A stretch of 64,000 nt of DNA from Pythium myriotylum (taxonomy: Eukaryota; Oomycota; Peronosporomycetes; Pythiales; Pythiaceae): the NCBI GenBank assembly GCA_023091665.1, contig JALJCQ010000014.1, positions 868,001-932,000 on the forward strand, read 5' to 3'. Shown in pieces: positions 30,567 to 41,384 of this stretch (positions are counted from its first letter, which is position 1; each line of letters starts with the position of its first letter). The position numbers and the translations under genes are program-made. The notes beneath the pieces are model-generated. The model ran no database searches. It was not told the DNA's origin and was given only the letters and a program-made list of their open reading frames with translations.

Positions 30567-33404
30567 CTACTGGAACCATCCAGGATGATCATGTTCGCAT
30601 GCGCGAACAAGATCAGAGCAATCTTGCCTGAGAATATTCTCATCAACCCAGGAGCTCTGGTTGCTTGGATATCCAAGCCACTTAACCAAGAGCTGGCGGA
30701 CGCCATTGTGCACACGCACACTGTCGAGAGACTCGACGTGATAATGGCGTTCGCCATTCCTGTCGATCACAAGCAAAGGAGCGCGCACCGGTCGCAGCGC
30801 TTTCCTTCTGGTCTTGACACCAGTGTCGGGGACCCGACGTGCTCCTTCGGGTTCAGCAAACGTAACCCGACGTCGTATCGACGACGCTGCGGTCGCATTT
30901 GACGACCATGTCGAACTTCGACGGGCTTGAGCAAGCCGTGCAGAGCGTCTTGGCGCTTCGCTGTGTGGGTGAACCACGCCACTTGCAGAACCCTGCACTG
31001 CGAGAGAGTCGCTGGAGGAACCATCCGTGACTGGCACGTTCTCGTGCGCAACTGTGGGTGGTTGCATATCGGCGGCAACTCCGCTTGGAATTGTTTCCGA
31101 CGACTCTTCGTCTGATGCATCTCCATCGGGGCGGAGATATGGCTTGAGCAAGCCGACGTAGAACGTCGGGTGCGTCTGCAACCATGTTGGCAGATCGACC
31201 CTGTAGGAGTTTCCACTCCGCTTCAACACCTTGAACGGGCCGATATATCTCGGCAGCAGCTTTGAGCTGCCCAAGCTGGACACAGCATTCTGAGACAGGT
31301 TCTTCGTGCTGACAAGCACATAGCCGCCTGGCTTGAACACGTGCGTGTTCTTCCGACCGTGTTTGTCGGCTTGTTCCTTCTGAACATCATGGGCAGCTGC
31401 CATCGCGTCACGTACGCGGGTGATGACGTTCACACGTGTCGACAAGAACTCGTCGATCTTGCGGCGCTCCGCCGACTTGGAAACACCTTCCAACTGGGAG
31501 GCAAGTAATTGCCGAGCCCCTCCCTCACCAGACTGGGCACTGCCCATGAGACAGAGCGGCAGCGCTGGGTGTCTCAACCCGTTCACGTAGAACGGCGACA
31601 GACCTGTCGAGGCATGAACAGAGTTGTTCATGGCGAACTCCACCATGGGGAGGTGGTCGCACCACGAGAGTGGGTCACTCGCACAATACGAGCGGAGGAT
31701 ATCCTCGACGACGCGGTTGGCGCGCTCGGTCTGACCATCGGTCTCCGGGTGGTCCGTCGTCGACATGTCGAGCCTGGAGCCCAGGATTTGGAAGAGACCT
31801 TCCCAGAAATCACCAGTGAACCTGGGATCCCGATCCGATACGATTGAGTCGGGGAGACCGTGTAGTCGAAACACGGTGTCGACGAAAAGTCGAGCACAGT
31901 CGAGATGTGTGTAGGTATCCGAAACCGGAACAAGATGCACCATCTTGGACAAACGGTCAACAAAGACCAGCACACCATTGTGCCCAGCGGACGTCTTTGG
32001 CATGCCAAAGAAGAAGTCCATGCTCACTGAGCGCCAGCAGTCGCTGGGGACAGGCAAGCTCTGAAGCGGAGCCTGAGAGTGTGCACTTGGCTTCACTCGT
32101 TGACAGACGTCACACGTGCGGACATACCGCGACACCCACTTGTACATCTTGGGCCACCAAAACCTTGGGCTGAGAAGCGCGTACGTCTTCTCACGGCCAA
32201 GATGGCCAGCACCGGGTGCGTCGTGGGCACCATGCGCGATCACATATCGCAGGTCGTCGTCTGCAGGAACGACAACGCGAGCTTCTTCGCTGTTCGAGAC
32301 CTGATATTTCAGGAGGCCGTCTTCGAACGTGTACCGATGGAGTCGGGCTCGAACACGAGGCGAGAGAGACTTCTCCGAGTCGGATGACTTGAGAGCACGA
32401 ATGGTCTCCGCACATTGTGCGTCGCCTGCGTAGGCGTCACGAATCAAGTCGTAAACATCAGAAGCAACTGATGTGAGATGGTTCATCTCGTAGCCGGGAC
32501 GCCGAGAGAGTACGTCCGCCAGCACGTTGAGCCGACCCGGCTTGTACTCAACAGTAAAGTTGTATTCTGAAAAGAATGACAACCAGCGAGCCATTCGCGG
32601 CGACAAGTGCGGGGACTGTGTCGCTGTGCGTAGAGACGCATGGTTTGTGTAGACCACGAACGGCAACGCGCCGAGAAGGTGAACGCGGAATTTCACCAGG
32701 GCGTACTTCATCGCCAACAACTCCTTGTCGTGAACTGGATAGTTCTTCTCGGCCGCTTGGAGCTGGCGAGACTGATACGAGATGACTCTCTCGTGTCCAT
32801 CGTGGTCCTTCTGCAAAAGTCCACAGCCGATCGCATAATCGGAGGCGTCGCAGACGACGCTATACGGAGCGGAGTCATCCGGCAACGCCAGGATCGGCGC
32901 TTGGAGGAGACTCTCCTTGATCCTTTGGAAGGCAGCTTCCGTGTCGTGAGACCACGACCACTCAACGTCATTCTTGAGCAGCTGAGTCGGCGGCCGAGCC
33001 ATCTCGGCGCAGTTCTTCGTGAACCTGTGCAAGTAGTCGGCGAGACCCAACCACTTGCGTAGGTCCTTCACGGACCGTGGCGATGGCCACTCGGCGATTG
33101 CCTTCACCTTCTCGGGATCTGTCCGAACACCGTCGACCCCGACGAAACACCCAAGCACTGGGATCTCTTCGGCACCGAAGTTACACTTATCCAAGTTGGC
33201 ATAGAGCTTATGCTCCTCGAGGCATTCGAGAACCTGGCGGAGGTGATCCTCATGGAGCGCATCCAAATCACGACCGGGCTCCGGGTTCGTGTGGACGTAG
33301 ATGTCGTCGAAGTACGTCTGCGCGAACACTCGCAGGGGACGGAACAAATAGGTCACCAAGCGATTGAACGTCGCTGGGGCGTTAGACAGCCCCTGTGGCA
33401 TCAC
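30567..33404 (-). pseudogene. Chromovirus pol: RT palm end, RNase H, integrase, chromodomain
   Basis: 945 codons open on the minus strand; positions are in this frame. RT: PQGLSNAPATFNRL and the YFDD catalytic box (31-34). RNase H: D186 (VVCDASD), E228 (KELLAMKYAL), N254 in YTNHASLRT where Asp is normal, D297 (LADVLSRR). Integrase: H394/H401 with C431/C434 zinc finger, then D463, D524 and E560 with the D-35-E spacing. A GPF/Y-like IGPFKVL and GLLKPYL module follows. The C-terminal chromodomain includes LLVKWLGYPSNQSSWVDE. It would copy the element RNA and insert it, with the chromodomain guiding target choice. The frame is cut off from its own N-terminal RT half by a one-base deletion at about 33405. 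Confidence 0.88.
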
Positions 33405-34953
33405 GAGCCACTCCCAAGCATGCCGCTCGGCGTACTAACGGCTGTCTTGGGGATGTCCCCACGCTCCATGAGCACTTGGTATTAACCGTCGACCAAGTCG
33501 AGAGAACTGAACTTCTTTGCGCCGGACATCCGGTGGATGATCACATCCTTCCGAGGGATCAGAGTGGACGCAGGAATCGTTTGTGCGTTGAACTTGTTGT
33601 ACGTGTGGACGATCATCCACTTGCTATTTGGCTTTGGCTTGCGCACACAGAACGTTGGAGCGCTGTGCGGCGAGACGCTCTCGCGCACCAGGCCAGCCTT
33701 GGCTTTCTTAGCAAAGAATTCATCAATGAAGTCCGATTGTTCGGCCGGCAGAGCCCACTGGCAAACCGTCGCATAGCTCGAGCCAGGCTTGAGCTTGATC
33801 TCGTGGCGAACGCCTCGATCAGGGGGCAGCCCCGCTGGCGGGTTTTTGCTGAGGCAAGTCTCCGCAAACCGCTTGACCAGCGGTTAGAACCGATCTTTCG
33901 GATTCTTGAGGATGGCTGAACCACGACGAGCGTCAAACTTCTGACGAAACTCAACGAGGACATCTTCGTCAATCACCGTCGAGGTATTGAGTTGAGTGAG
34001 GTCTCGCTCAGATCGGAGGATCACAACCTCAGCGATCTCACCAGCCTTGAGCTCCCGGACGAAATCGTCGTCCATAGGGAGTTCCTCCAAGCTAGTCAGT
34101 TCGGAGAACTCTGGCAACGGTGCCATATCGACCGTAGATGGGTCGATTGACGATCCCGTCGTCACATCAACGATGTGTACGTCATACGATGCGCTCGTGA
34201 GCGGGAACTGCTCAGCCATGGGCTCGGGCGTTTCCGAGTGGCGTGAAGGCGGCTCGACCGCACGCAGGCACGCAGCAGGGGACATGTACCCGAAGCATCT
34301 TCCATGCTGGTACTCGGAGGGGGCGGAGACAACTCGACGCCCTCTTCTACGCCGTACTTCACGGCAGATGGCACGACCGTCTCCGGGACACCCGAGGTGT
34401 CCATGGCGTTCACTGCACCAATGAAGTAGGCACTTCGATCTTCCTTGATGGGGCTCATCAGCCGGCGGACGAAGGAGGGCTCATGACGCTCCTGAGCTTC
34501 GTTCCTGCCGGGAGACGTGCTCCCAATCGACTTGGTCATCCAGTCGATCCACGGCTCGTGGCGCTCGAGCCACGGCATTCCGAGGATGAGGTCAAAGCTC
34601 TCATCCATGTCGAGCACTGTAAAGCGCTCCACTGAGGCGAAATCGACACGTTCCTGTCGCAAGACGCACAGAGACTCTTCCGAGATCTCGCTCACAAGCT
34701 TGAGCAAACAGAGAAGGATTTTCAGCAATACTTTGCTTGTGACCGTAATTGCGCGTCGCACCAGAGTATATTAAGACCTTAAAGGAACGTGCGAATCCTT
34801 TTACTTGAGCAGTGACGACGATGAGTTCGCCACTGACGCGTTGTTTGTCAGCTGCAGAGAAGAGATCTTCTCTAGGAGGTCGCCCGCCCCGCGGTGATGT
34901 CGTGTTCGACCTCGCGGAGCGAGGGGTGATCGCCCCAGCAGACTGCCCCGCGT
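33405..34953 (-). pseudogene. Chromovirus protease and RT N-terminal half, inactivated
   Basis: Continues upstream of the pol frame on the minus strand. RT blocks are clear (KWMIVHTYNKFNAQTIPAS, then KKFSSLDLVDG and YQVLMERGDIPKTA), but the codon after DLVDG is TAA, and a lost T in the PSGML block shifts frame near 33405. Upstream, DLILGMPWLERHEPWIDW marks the protease/linker region (about 34560-34600). The protease active site near 34770 reads LIYSGATRNY: Tyr stands in place of the catalytic Asp. A further frame change occurs around 34285. The lesions are mostly substitutions, not homopolymer slips. Confidence 0.75.
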
Positions 34954-36090
34954 CTACTGGGAATTGTCGTTTCCCTGAGACGCGGAGGTGGGTCCGCCTC
35001 GGCCTCCCGAGCGACGTGGTCTTCCACGACGGGCGCGTGCACTGCCCCTATTGCGCGGGCAATCGCGCTTGAAGTGGTCAAACTTCCCACAAGTGAAACA
35101 CTTGGTGTTAAGTGCCTTCACGTCGATCGCACTCAAGTCGAACGTGCTCAGATCGACTCCGCTGAGGTCAATTACACTCAGATCCATCGGCTCCGGAACG
35201 GGAGATTGGGCCGGAGGAACTGGAGACGGCGCTCCCGGATTCGCGGGTAGACCCCGTGCGAGGCGCTGGACGTAGTCTTCTCGCAGCGCAACGACGAACG
35301 CGTCTTCCAGGAACGCCGGTTCTTCGCGGAAAACCGCAGCCTTTTCGGGGCCGGGATTCATCCCTTCCATGAAGGTCGTGAGCATCACGTCTTCGGCGAG
35401 AGTATTCGCGGCCGTGTTGGCACGGAGTTGGCGCAACTCCTGCACAAAAGAGCGAGGGTCGCGATGGCCCTGGCGACAAGCAAGGAATGCCGTGCGCTGC
35501 CGGTGCGCCACGTTCGGCGGCTGAAACATCAACTTCATGGCATTGGTGAATGACGGCCAATCGCGGAAAAATCCGGGCTGTGAAGTCTCACAAGTCAAGG
35601 CACAGACCTTGGCGCGATCCTTCGTGTCGGATATCGCGAAAGTCACCTTCTGACGTTCGTCGCGGATGCGACCTGCCGTCATTGCGAGCTCGACCTCGCG
35701 CTGCCAAAAGACGAGGTTCTCGCCTTCAGCCCCAGAGTACTGGGAGACCGTGACTCGAACGGGCTTCGGACCTTCCGGGGGTGCCGGAGAGGGCACATAG
35801 CTGATGGCGGGAGCCACCGTCGCAGCGTTAGCCGCTTGAGCTGCGGCGACGCGAGACGTAACAACGTCTAGCACGTGTTGCTCCAGAGCAATCTCATAGT
35901 CGCGGGATCGCGCGATGTGAGCAAGGACTTCGCCAGAGCCGCGTTGGAGCAGCTCGTTGATGCTTGCTCGGCCATTGATGGCCTCCATCTTCTTGAGATA
36001 GGCCGACTGGGCGTCATCCAGACATTGATGGTCTTGACGCGACAGTGTCGGATGGCTTGGCCCCATCGCGAAGTCGGAAGCTTCGGACAT
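34954..36090 (-). CDS. Chromovirus gag
   Basis: 378 aa from the ATG at 36090, only 34 bp inside LTR copy 3. The capsid-like part includes VTVSQYSGAEGENLVFWQRE, then ALTCETSQPGFFRDWPSF, and RQGHRDPRSFVQELRQLRAN. A canonical nucleocapsid knuckle CFTCGKFDHFKRDC (CX2CX4HX4C) is followed by an Arg/Gly-rich tail. It forms particles and packages RNA. It is intact, unlike the downstream protease and RT. No tRNA-type TGG primer-binding site is visible in the 34 bp leader. Confidence 0.82.
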   Translation of the reverse strand: MSEASDFAMGPSHPTLSRQDHQCLDDAQSAYLKKMEAINGRASINELLQRGSGEVLAHIARSRDYEIALEQHVLDVVTSRVAAAQAANAATVAPAISYVPSPAPPEGPKPVRVTVSQYSGAEGENLVFWQREVELAMTAGRIRDERQKVTFAISDTKDRAKVCALTCETSQPGFFRDWPSFTNAMKLMFQPPNVAHRQRTAFLACRQGHRDPRSFVQELRQLRANTAANTLAEDVMLTTFMEGMNPGPEKAAVFREEPAFLEDAFVVALREDYVQRLARGLPANPGAPSPVPPAQSPVPEPMDLSVIDLSGVDLSTFDLSAIDVKALNTKCFTCGKFDHFKRDCPRNRGSARARRGRPRRSGGRGGPTSASQGNDNSQ

Positions 36091-36124
36091 GGCGATGTCG
36101 GTGTCGGGTTGACGACAAGTGCTC

Positions 36125-36425
36125 TAGCGGTCCACGTGACCACTACACAGCACTTCGCTTGAAGGAAGCGAGAGCAGCCGCTCCGAGTCGACCGCTGTCG
36201 ACGAGCGCCAAAGGCTTGGCAAAAGGCGAACTCGCGTATATTAATCCTCTCTGAGGATTAACCCTTGAGTCCTATATCCCCGGGTAAATAAACCGGGGAT
36301 ATTACCTACTGAAATCTGATAAACCTGAGTCACCACTTAGGGTAACTTTCCCCTAAGTGGAACACCCTAATTATGTAATCACACTACCTATGTAACTGCA
36401 AGTATAACCTGTGTACCCCGCTACA
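36125..36425. repeat. Gypsy-type LTR copy 3 (~300 bp), 5' LTR of the minus-strand element
   Basis: Begins TCTAGCGG (TG degraded to TC) and ends CCCCGCTACA. Nearly identical to LTR copy 1. Stem-loops at 36241-36261, about 36274-36302 and 36333-36360 are perfect. On the minus strand it is followed directly by gag. The right flank AAGCC resembles the AAGCA left of copy 1. Confidence 0.85.
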
Positions 36426-37283
36426 AAGCCTCTGGGGTTCCGACAACTGTAGCCCGTTAGGAGACCGTCTCGCAGAGCTGATCGGAGGGGTCGTACGGGT
36501 CGAGAAACCATCTGATCAACACGCAGGGGCTCGGTGCTCTTGTGCGCTGCCGGTGGGACCGGGCTGCGGCTTCCTTGGGCGTATTTGCCTGGCGCAGAGG
36601 CACCAGAGAACGTTGCACTCCTTGGATCGTGGCAGGGGGACAATCCCACCGGCGCACACGACCTTGCCTTGACTTGTGCAGCCGACGCTGCTGGCAGACT
36701 TGCTCCAGCGCTTCAAATCGGCTGCTCCTTGAGCGGGTCTTCGGCTTCCTCCGAGTGCAATAGCCAGAGTCCACCGGGTCTTCTTTAACGTCACCTCCTG
36801 TTGGTGACGATGAGCCTTGGTGTTGACGTTCCTTGCCAAGTCTTGCGGCTTGCTTGCGGACTTGACGGTGAAAATGGAAGTCCATTACCATAGCTGTCAC
36901 CAGCTGCCTTAAGTACGAATCTACCGCTAAGTTCGGGACCGGCTCTAAACCGGCTCCTTGCCGACTCTATCACCCACTATCTCTGCTGAACTCCTGGTCC
37001 GACTCTACCCATCTGACATTGATTACGCCCCTCACAATTGGACGAGACACAGACTCAGATCGGTTCTGATCGGAAGCCCATTTTAGCCAATCGGCTACAA
37101 GGATCAGACATACCGGATTCGACCGGCTGTACCGTTAATACCAGGGGTTCCGAATATGCATATTCACAGTAGGGAAATTCCAATCCAAAATACATTATGC
37201 AGTCAGCTCCTCATGCAGCACCCATCAATAATGCATCACATCCAACGCATACCACTAGTGCATACTACTGTAGTAATCGCTCG
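36426..37283. other. Transposon-derived non-coding sequence
   Basis: No supported gene. A stretch near 36780-36815 (TTTAACGTCACCTCCTGTTGGTGACG) resembles 49980-50008 inside the Helitron insertion, suggesting a shared LTR-type sequence. Frames here have no recognisable domain. Confidence 0.35.
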
Positions 37284-37499
37284 TCATCCACATTGTTCTT
37301 CGAGGCACTGGTGCACGAGATCGACCCCCCAGTATTGACGGTTGGTCTTCAGCACCAACAAGGCCTGGAGAAGTACCGGGCGCAGACTGTGACGGTCGAG
37401 GCCAACCACAGCTCTGGCCGTGCTGAAGAGCCGCTCGGCCGCTCGGCGATGTCGGAACAACGGCAGCAACCAAGTCGTAGACGACACCTTGGTCGGCAC
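37284..37499 (-). pseudogene. hAT transposase C-terminal dimerisation domain fragment
   Basis: The 71-codon minus-strand frame carries AAERLFSTARAVVGLDRHSL, then RPVLLQALLVLKTNRQYWG. This matches the hAT dimerisation signature (ERLFSTA ... R..L.P....L.FLK.N...W). The catalytic part is missing upstream. It would once have mediated transposase dimerisation. Terminal inverted repeats were not found. Confidence 0.7.
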
Positions 37500-37892
37500 G
37501 ACGGGCTCTCTTGATGGCTCGCATGTGGTTGGGCATGTGATTGGTAGGCGGGGCGATGAGAGGTAGGAGGGGCAGAAGGGATGGAGGACTAAATAATCCT
37601 TCGGGGCTCGGAGTCAAAATAAATTATGCATAATCCAGCACTTTTTTGGAACAATAAATTATTGGTGATCACCCCTAGAAAATTATGTTCTGGGCTTTAT
37701 TTATTCGGAATCCCTGGTTGGTACCGGTACAGAACGGTCGTCACCACACGCAAACGTACTAATATCCGTTAATGTGCGTTGACCCTCAGCATCTAGGCTG
37801 TTCCAGAGTACCGTGGGTCCGTGGGCCGTCTCCGCCTGTCCCAGTGCCAGCCGCTTTATCACATCAGATAATTCTCGATGAGCTAATGAAAA

Positions 37893-38453
37893 TTGAAAGT
37901 GGATGGACATGACGGTTCGTCAGTTTTCGATCAAATTTCGAGAATTGTTGCGCATGATCTCGTTGTGACAGCATGGTCAAGACGCACCTTTTTAGATACC
38001 GACACCACCTTCGGAAGCTTTGCCAGCTTCCCCAGCTTTTTGCGTTTGATCATAGACACAAACAGTTTCAAGTCACTACCCTACAAGCATCTTCTTGTGT
38101 GGATTCACGAGTTGCTACTTTACGCTGTTGATGTGGGGACCTACTCAATCAAGCTCAAAGAATTCTTTTGGCTACTCGATCATTTCGGCTTAAAGCTAAG
38201 TGTGCATATAAGGAGCCTTTTCTAAACCAGCGTGAAGTGGTGCGAAAGATCATTACGGGCGTATGGTTCAGTCTCTCTAGCATTGCCTTGACCGCGCACT
38301 AGTGGGAAATAAACGGACGAAGCGAGCCGCTGCTGCCGCAACAACTTGCCTTTCCACCGATGCATCTGACACGGGATGGTCGGCTATCGTGACTCAGGTT
38401 CGGGATCGGCACTCAGACGAGCCATTTTAGAATCCATCGTACCAACTCCTCGT
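37893..38453 (+). pseudogene. Decayed Gypsy pol, RT palm to RNase H start (left part)
   Basis: The frame includes LLVWIHELLLYAVDVGTYSIKL, the palm region where family members have IDDLLLYA; both catalytic Asp are gone (His, Glu). FGLKLSVH and SVKWCER follow, then in another frame TTCLSTDASDTGWSAIVTQV, the RNase H entry. Several stops interrupt. The matching RNase H remainder and integrase resume at about 54790, so this is one half of a split copy. Confidence 0.6.
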
Positions 38454-38532
38454 GATAAAGCCCCTTACTGGTCACAGCCGGATCTGATCGTGGATGTCGA
38501 TCACGAGATCCAGTTGTGTCATGATTATGGCC

Positions 38533-38572
38533 CAGGCCAGCTTCAAGGTGACGTCACCTTGAAGCTGGCCTG
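38533..38572. repeat. Perfect 40-bp palindrome
   Basis: Every one of 20 base pairs around the centre (38552/38553, within TGACGTCA) is complementary, with no spacer. The left half begins CAGGCCAGCTTCAAGG. It lies about 80 bp after the Gypsy RNase H fragment stops. Confidence 0.9.
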
Positions 38573-38658
38573 ACGGTCATCAAAAATGCCCGGTCTCGCA
38601 GCCCGATCCTTCTTGGATGGCTGAGGTGCCGAGACCAGGGAGACTTCAGGGTGATGCC

Positions 38659-38676
38659 CCAGGTTCTAGAACCTGG
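38659..38676. repeat. Perfect 18-bp palindrome
   Basis: CCAGGTTCTAGAACCTGG, 87 bp right of the 40-bp palindrome. Weaker inverted matches (GGTCTCG...CGAGACC, about 38592-38636) lie between them. Confidence 0.85.
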
Positions 38677-40049
38677 AGGTACACCTCATCTGAGTATATC
38701 CATACTGAGAACAAAAGGAAAAGAAGGTCATAATCATCAGGAACTTCAAGGAACATGACGTAGGATACTGGGGGGGGGCAAGAATGACATCATCAACACG
38801 GGCCACCTGATTCTCGATGTCTTCGTCGAGGCTGGTGTCGCTGTCCTCCTGGTCGACGTTTTGACGTCAAACAAGCTCGTGCCCTACTCGCTTGCGCCAC
38901 AGCGAGCCGTCGAGGCCGCGGAAGCGGTCGCGAGCATGGCGCTTGGCGGCGGTGAGGCGAGGCATCTTGGCTTGGACCTGGATATTGTAGAATGAACGAA
39001 AGCAAACTACGCCAAGCCAGAAAACTCTATATGCGTTCGAGTAGTGACACAACAGCTATCCATCTACTGCCCTTATTGCTTTGTGAGAAACTGCTCCTGG
39101 CTCTTCAACAACAGTAACGGACCCACTTCAAGGCAACCTCTGCTATAAGATATATCACCCAAAATCTTTTTATGGAGGTTTGATTCATTAGCGCTTACAC
39201 TTTATTATGTTCTATTCTTATCGTAAAGAGACACCGTAACCAGACACCGTAATCCCAAATTTACGCAATGTGTGCTTGGTAGAGATACAAATCCGTCGCG
39301 GCCGGATCCTTTGATGCCATGCGCCTTCGCCTGCCTGGAAGAAACATGGGGGGATATATTTGTTGGATTAGAATGTGTCAGTTGTTGTTCATATCAGCAG
39401 AAAACATTTTTGCAATATTATTTAGTTGTACAGGACACAGTCAATATCCAAATATGTCATGAGCCAACTTTAGAGCAGAATATAGATGGTTAAATTCATG
39501 TTTTACGACGATATGTATGCTCTAGAAATGATGCAGTAACCCTGACGACCACCTAGATGAAGCAGATCAAGAGGCGCTGTGCGGATTTGACAAAGACTCT
39601 GAACAAAGTTTCGACCCCGTCTTTATCACCACTCTCAACTTCGTCTTCGCACCCACTTTTGCTTGCATCGGGCTACTCAACAGCGGATGGAATCTTGATC
39701 CTCTCCAGTCGCTTCGGTGGCTTGGCGTTGCCGCTAGTTTCTGTCCTTGCGTTGACGTGCTCACGGGCAACACATTCGATTGTTTGAACAAACCGGGGGG
39801 GGGGGGCTAGGGATGAGGACTTGCAAACGCCGTGTTGAACTCACGTTTGAACCGTTCTTGTGGATTGTTGGTTCTTGCTACAATAGTGTGCTGGACATCG
39901 CGGATGTTCCATAGGGCTGGAGGGTGAAGCGACAGCCAAATACGCCGAAGGTACTTCCAGAAATGGTTCCACTACTTGGTCGAGTTACGTATACCTTCTC
40001 CGATGCAACGCTCACGAATGGGAGCCCTCACCCACCGGACACCTCGACT
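38677..40049. other. No supported gene
   Basis: AT-richer sequence with short G9 runs near 38771 and 39796. A plus-strand stretch at about 39590-39780 translates as FDPVFITTLNFVFAPTFACI and further hydrophobic sequence, which might be a decayed membrane protein, but no family is recognised. Confidence 0.35.
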
Positions 40050-40988
40050 TCAATGACTGTTAACATGTCAAGAACACCGAACTCCATGGCGATAGAAGCT
40101 TCTGCGCTGGAAATTCCTCGTCGACCATGCAGGTCCAAGAGACCCACCCAAGTCCTTGCAGGGGGTGAAGACGGCCATTGTGGTGCGGTCGCCAGCATTC
40201 AAGCTGCGAGACGGCCTCGCCACCCTAGTACTCACAACCAAAACCCCCCGATCGCTAAAAAAAAAAAAACAAGAACTATGCAGCTCTGGTGGCTGCTTTT
40301 CAAAAGTCACCTTCAATTCAGCTCCATGACGAAGATGAGATTCACATGGTTTCTAACGCGCCAATTCCATGTAGTTGGATAGTCGACTACCAACTAAATA
40401 TTAAAGGAGGCAAGCTCAACAACCACGACTTTGCCGGCCTCGTCCACTTTGGGAGGGGACATTTCACACCCGACCATTTCGAAATGTGTGCCGCGGCTAC
40501 TTACGGGTGCCTACTCGTCGGAACCAAGACGTGGGTGTTCAAGCCCAAGGGGGGACGAACTTTACGTACTGTCAGAGCGCAGGCGAGACTGTTTATGTCC
40601 CCCTGGGCGGTTTGTACACAATGTGACGACCACGTCAAATGGAGCGATCACCATTGGTGAGACGGAGCTCACTGATGACTCGCTCATGGCTTTTGTACAA
40701 CGAGCTGCGACTCTCGCAACAGCTGAGCCCGACCAACGTCATGATCCTGAGCCAGAAGCGGCTCATTTATGTGCGACTTTCGCTATCCCGATAAGTCAAT
40801 CTCTACAGACTAACCCAGGCCATGGTTACGGGGGGCCAGCGATGACGACATTAATTCGTTTGGCCGCACAACAGCAAGGCGGAACACATCGCAGGGATGC
40901 GTTGGGTCGCAAGAGGCGACGCGAGGTATACACAGCCAGGAAGCGTAGGCGCACGGACCGACAAGACTTAACAGAGTCGCAGCAATAA
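40050..40988 (+). pseudogene. JmjC/cupin-like domain pseudogene
   Basis: Two overlapping plus-strand frames join into a plausible domain. NNHDFAGLVHFGRGHFTPDH with HFEMCAAATYGCLLVGTKTW (about 40420-40530) is continued in the next frame by ELYVLSERRRDCLCPPGRFV, then HNVTTTSNGAITIGETELTD. HFE followed by a distal His in FVHNVT fits the HxE...H iron-binding triad of JmjC/cupin dioxygenase-like folds, and the gap between them has the right strand pattern (GTKTWVF). Frame breaks fall at a G6 run (about 40550) and an A12-13 run (about 40257), so decay or assembly error are both possible. The C-terminus is a basic Arg-rich tail. Function unknown. Confidence 0.5.
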
Positions 40989-41384
40989 CCTACTTTATTT
41001 AAATACATACGTGCACTTACTGAGTTAATCTAACTCTATTTGCAATGTACTATCCTATGCCCAAATTGAAGTTGGACTTCAACTTGAACATACATTCCTG
41101 GTCAAAGCAACTCTGCGCGGTTTGCCGAAGGCTAGAGGGCAGGTATGAGACCTCGGGAGCCACTCTCACATACTCTACGACCCAACACACGATATGAGTA
41201 TTTGAGATACATTGTATTCTAGCGTTCAAAAAAACATCGTGTCCTCGGTATGGCCACTAACCATAACCGTGTACTATCCAAAGTACGAACTTGGGGATGG
41301 TTTGCCGATTGCAATACTTCCACGCGAGATCCAGCGACGATTTCATAAGGCGTATATTGTATAGTGAAAGCTAATGATTGGTCT
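40989..41384. other. Intergenic, 3' flank of MULE
   Basis: No gene seen. The 3' end and terminal repeat of the minus-strand MULE would be expected here; I could not identify a matching inverted repeat beyond 52846. Confidence 0.35.

Noticed and set aside
30567..33404. RNase H domain in pol as a host gene related to the RNase H at 7084
   Set aside because: It lies between RT and integrase in a retroelement and has retroviral-type motifs.
36090..36124. tRNA primer-binding site after the 5' LTR of the chromovirus
   Set aside because: No TGG-starting complement to a tRNA 3' end is visible in the 34 bp between LTR and gag; other priming is possible.
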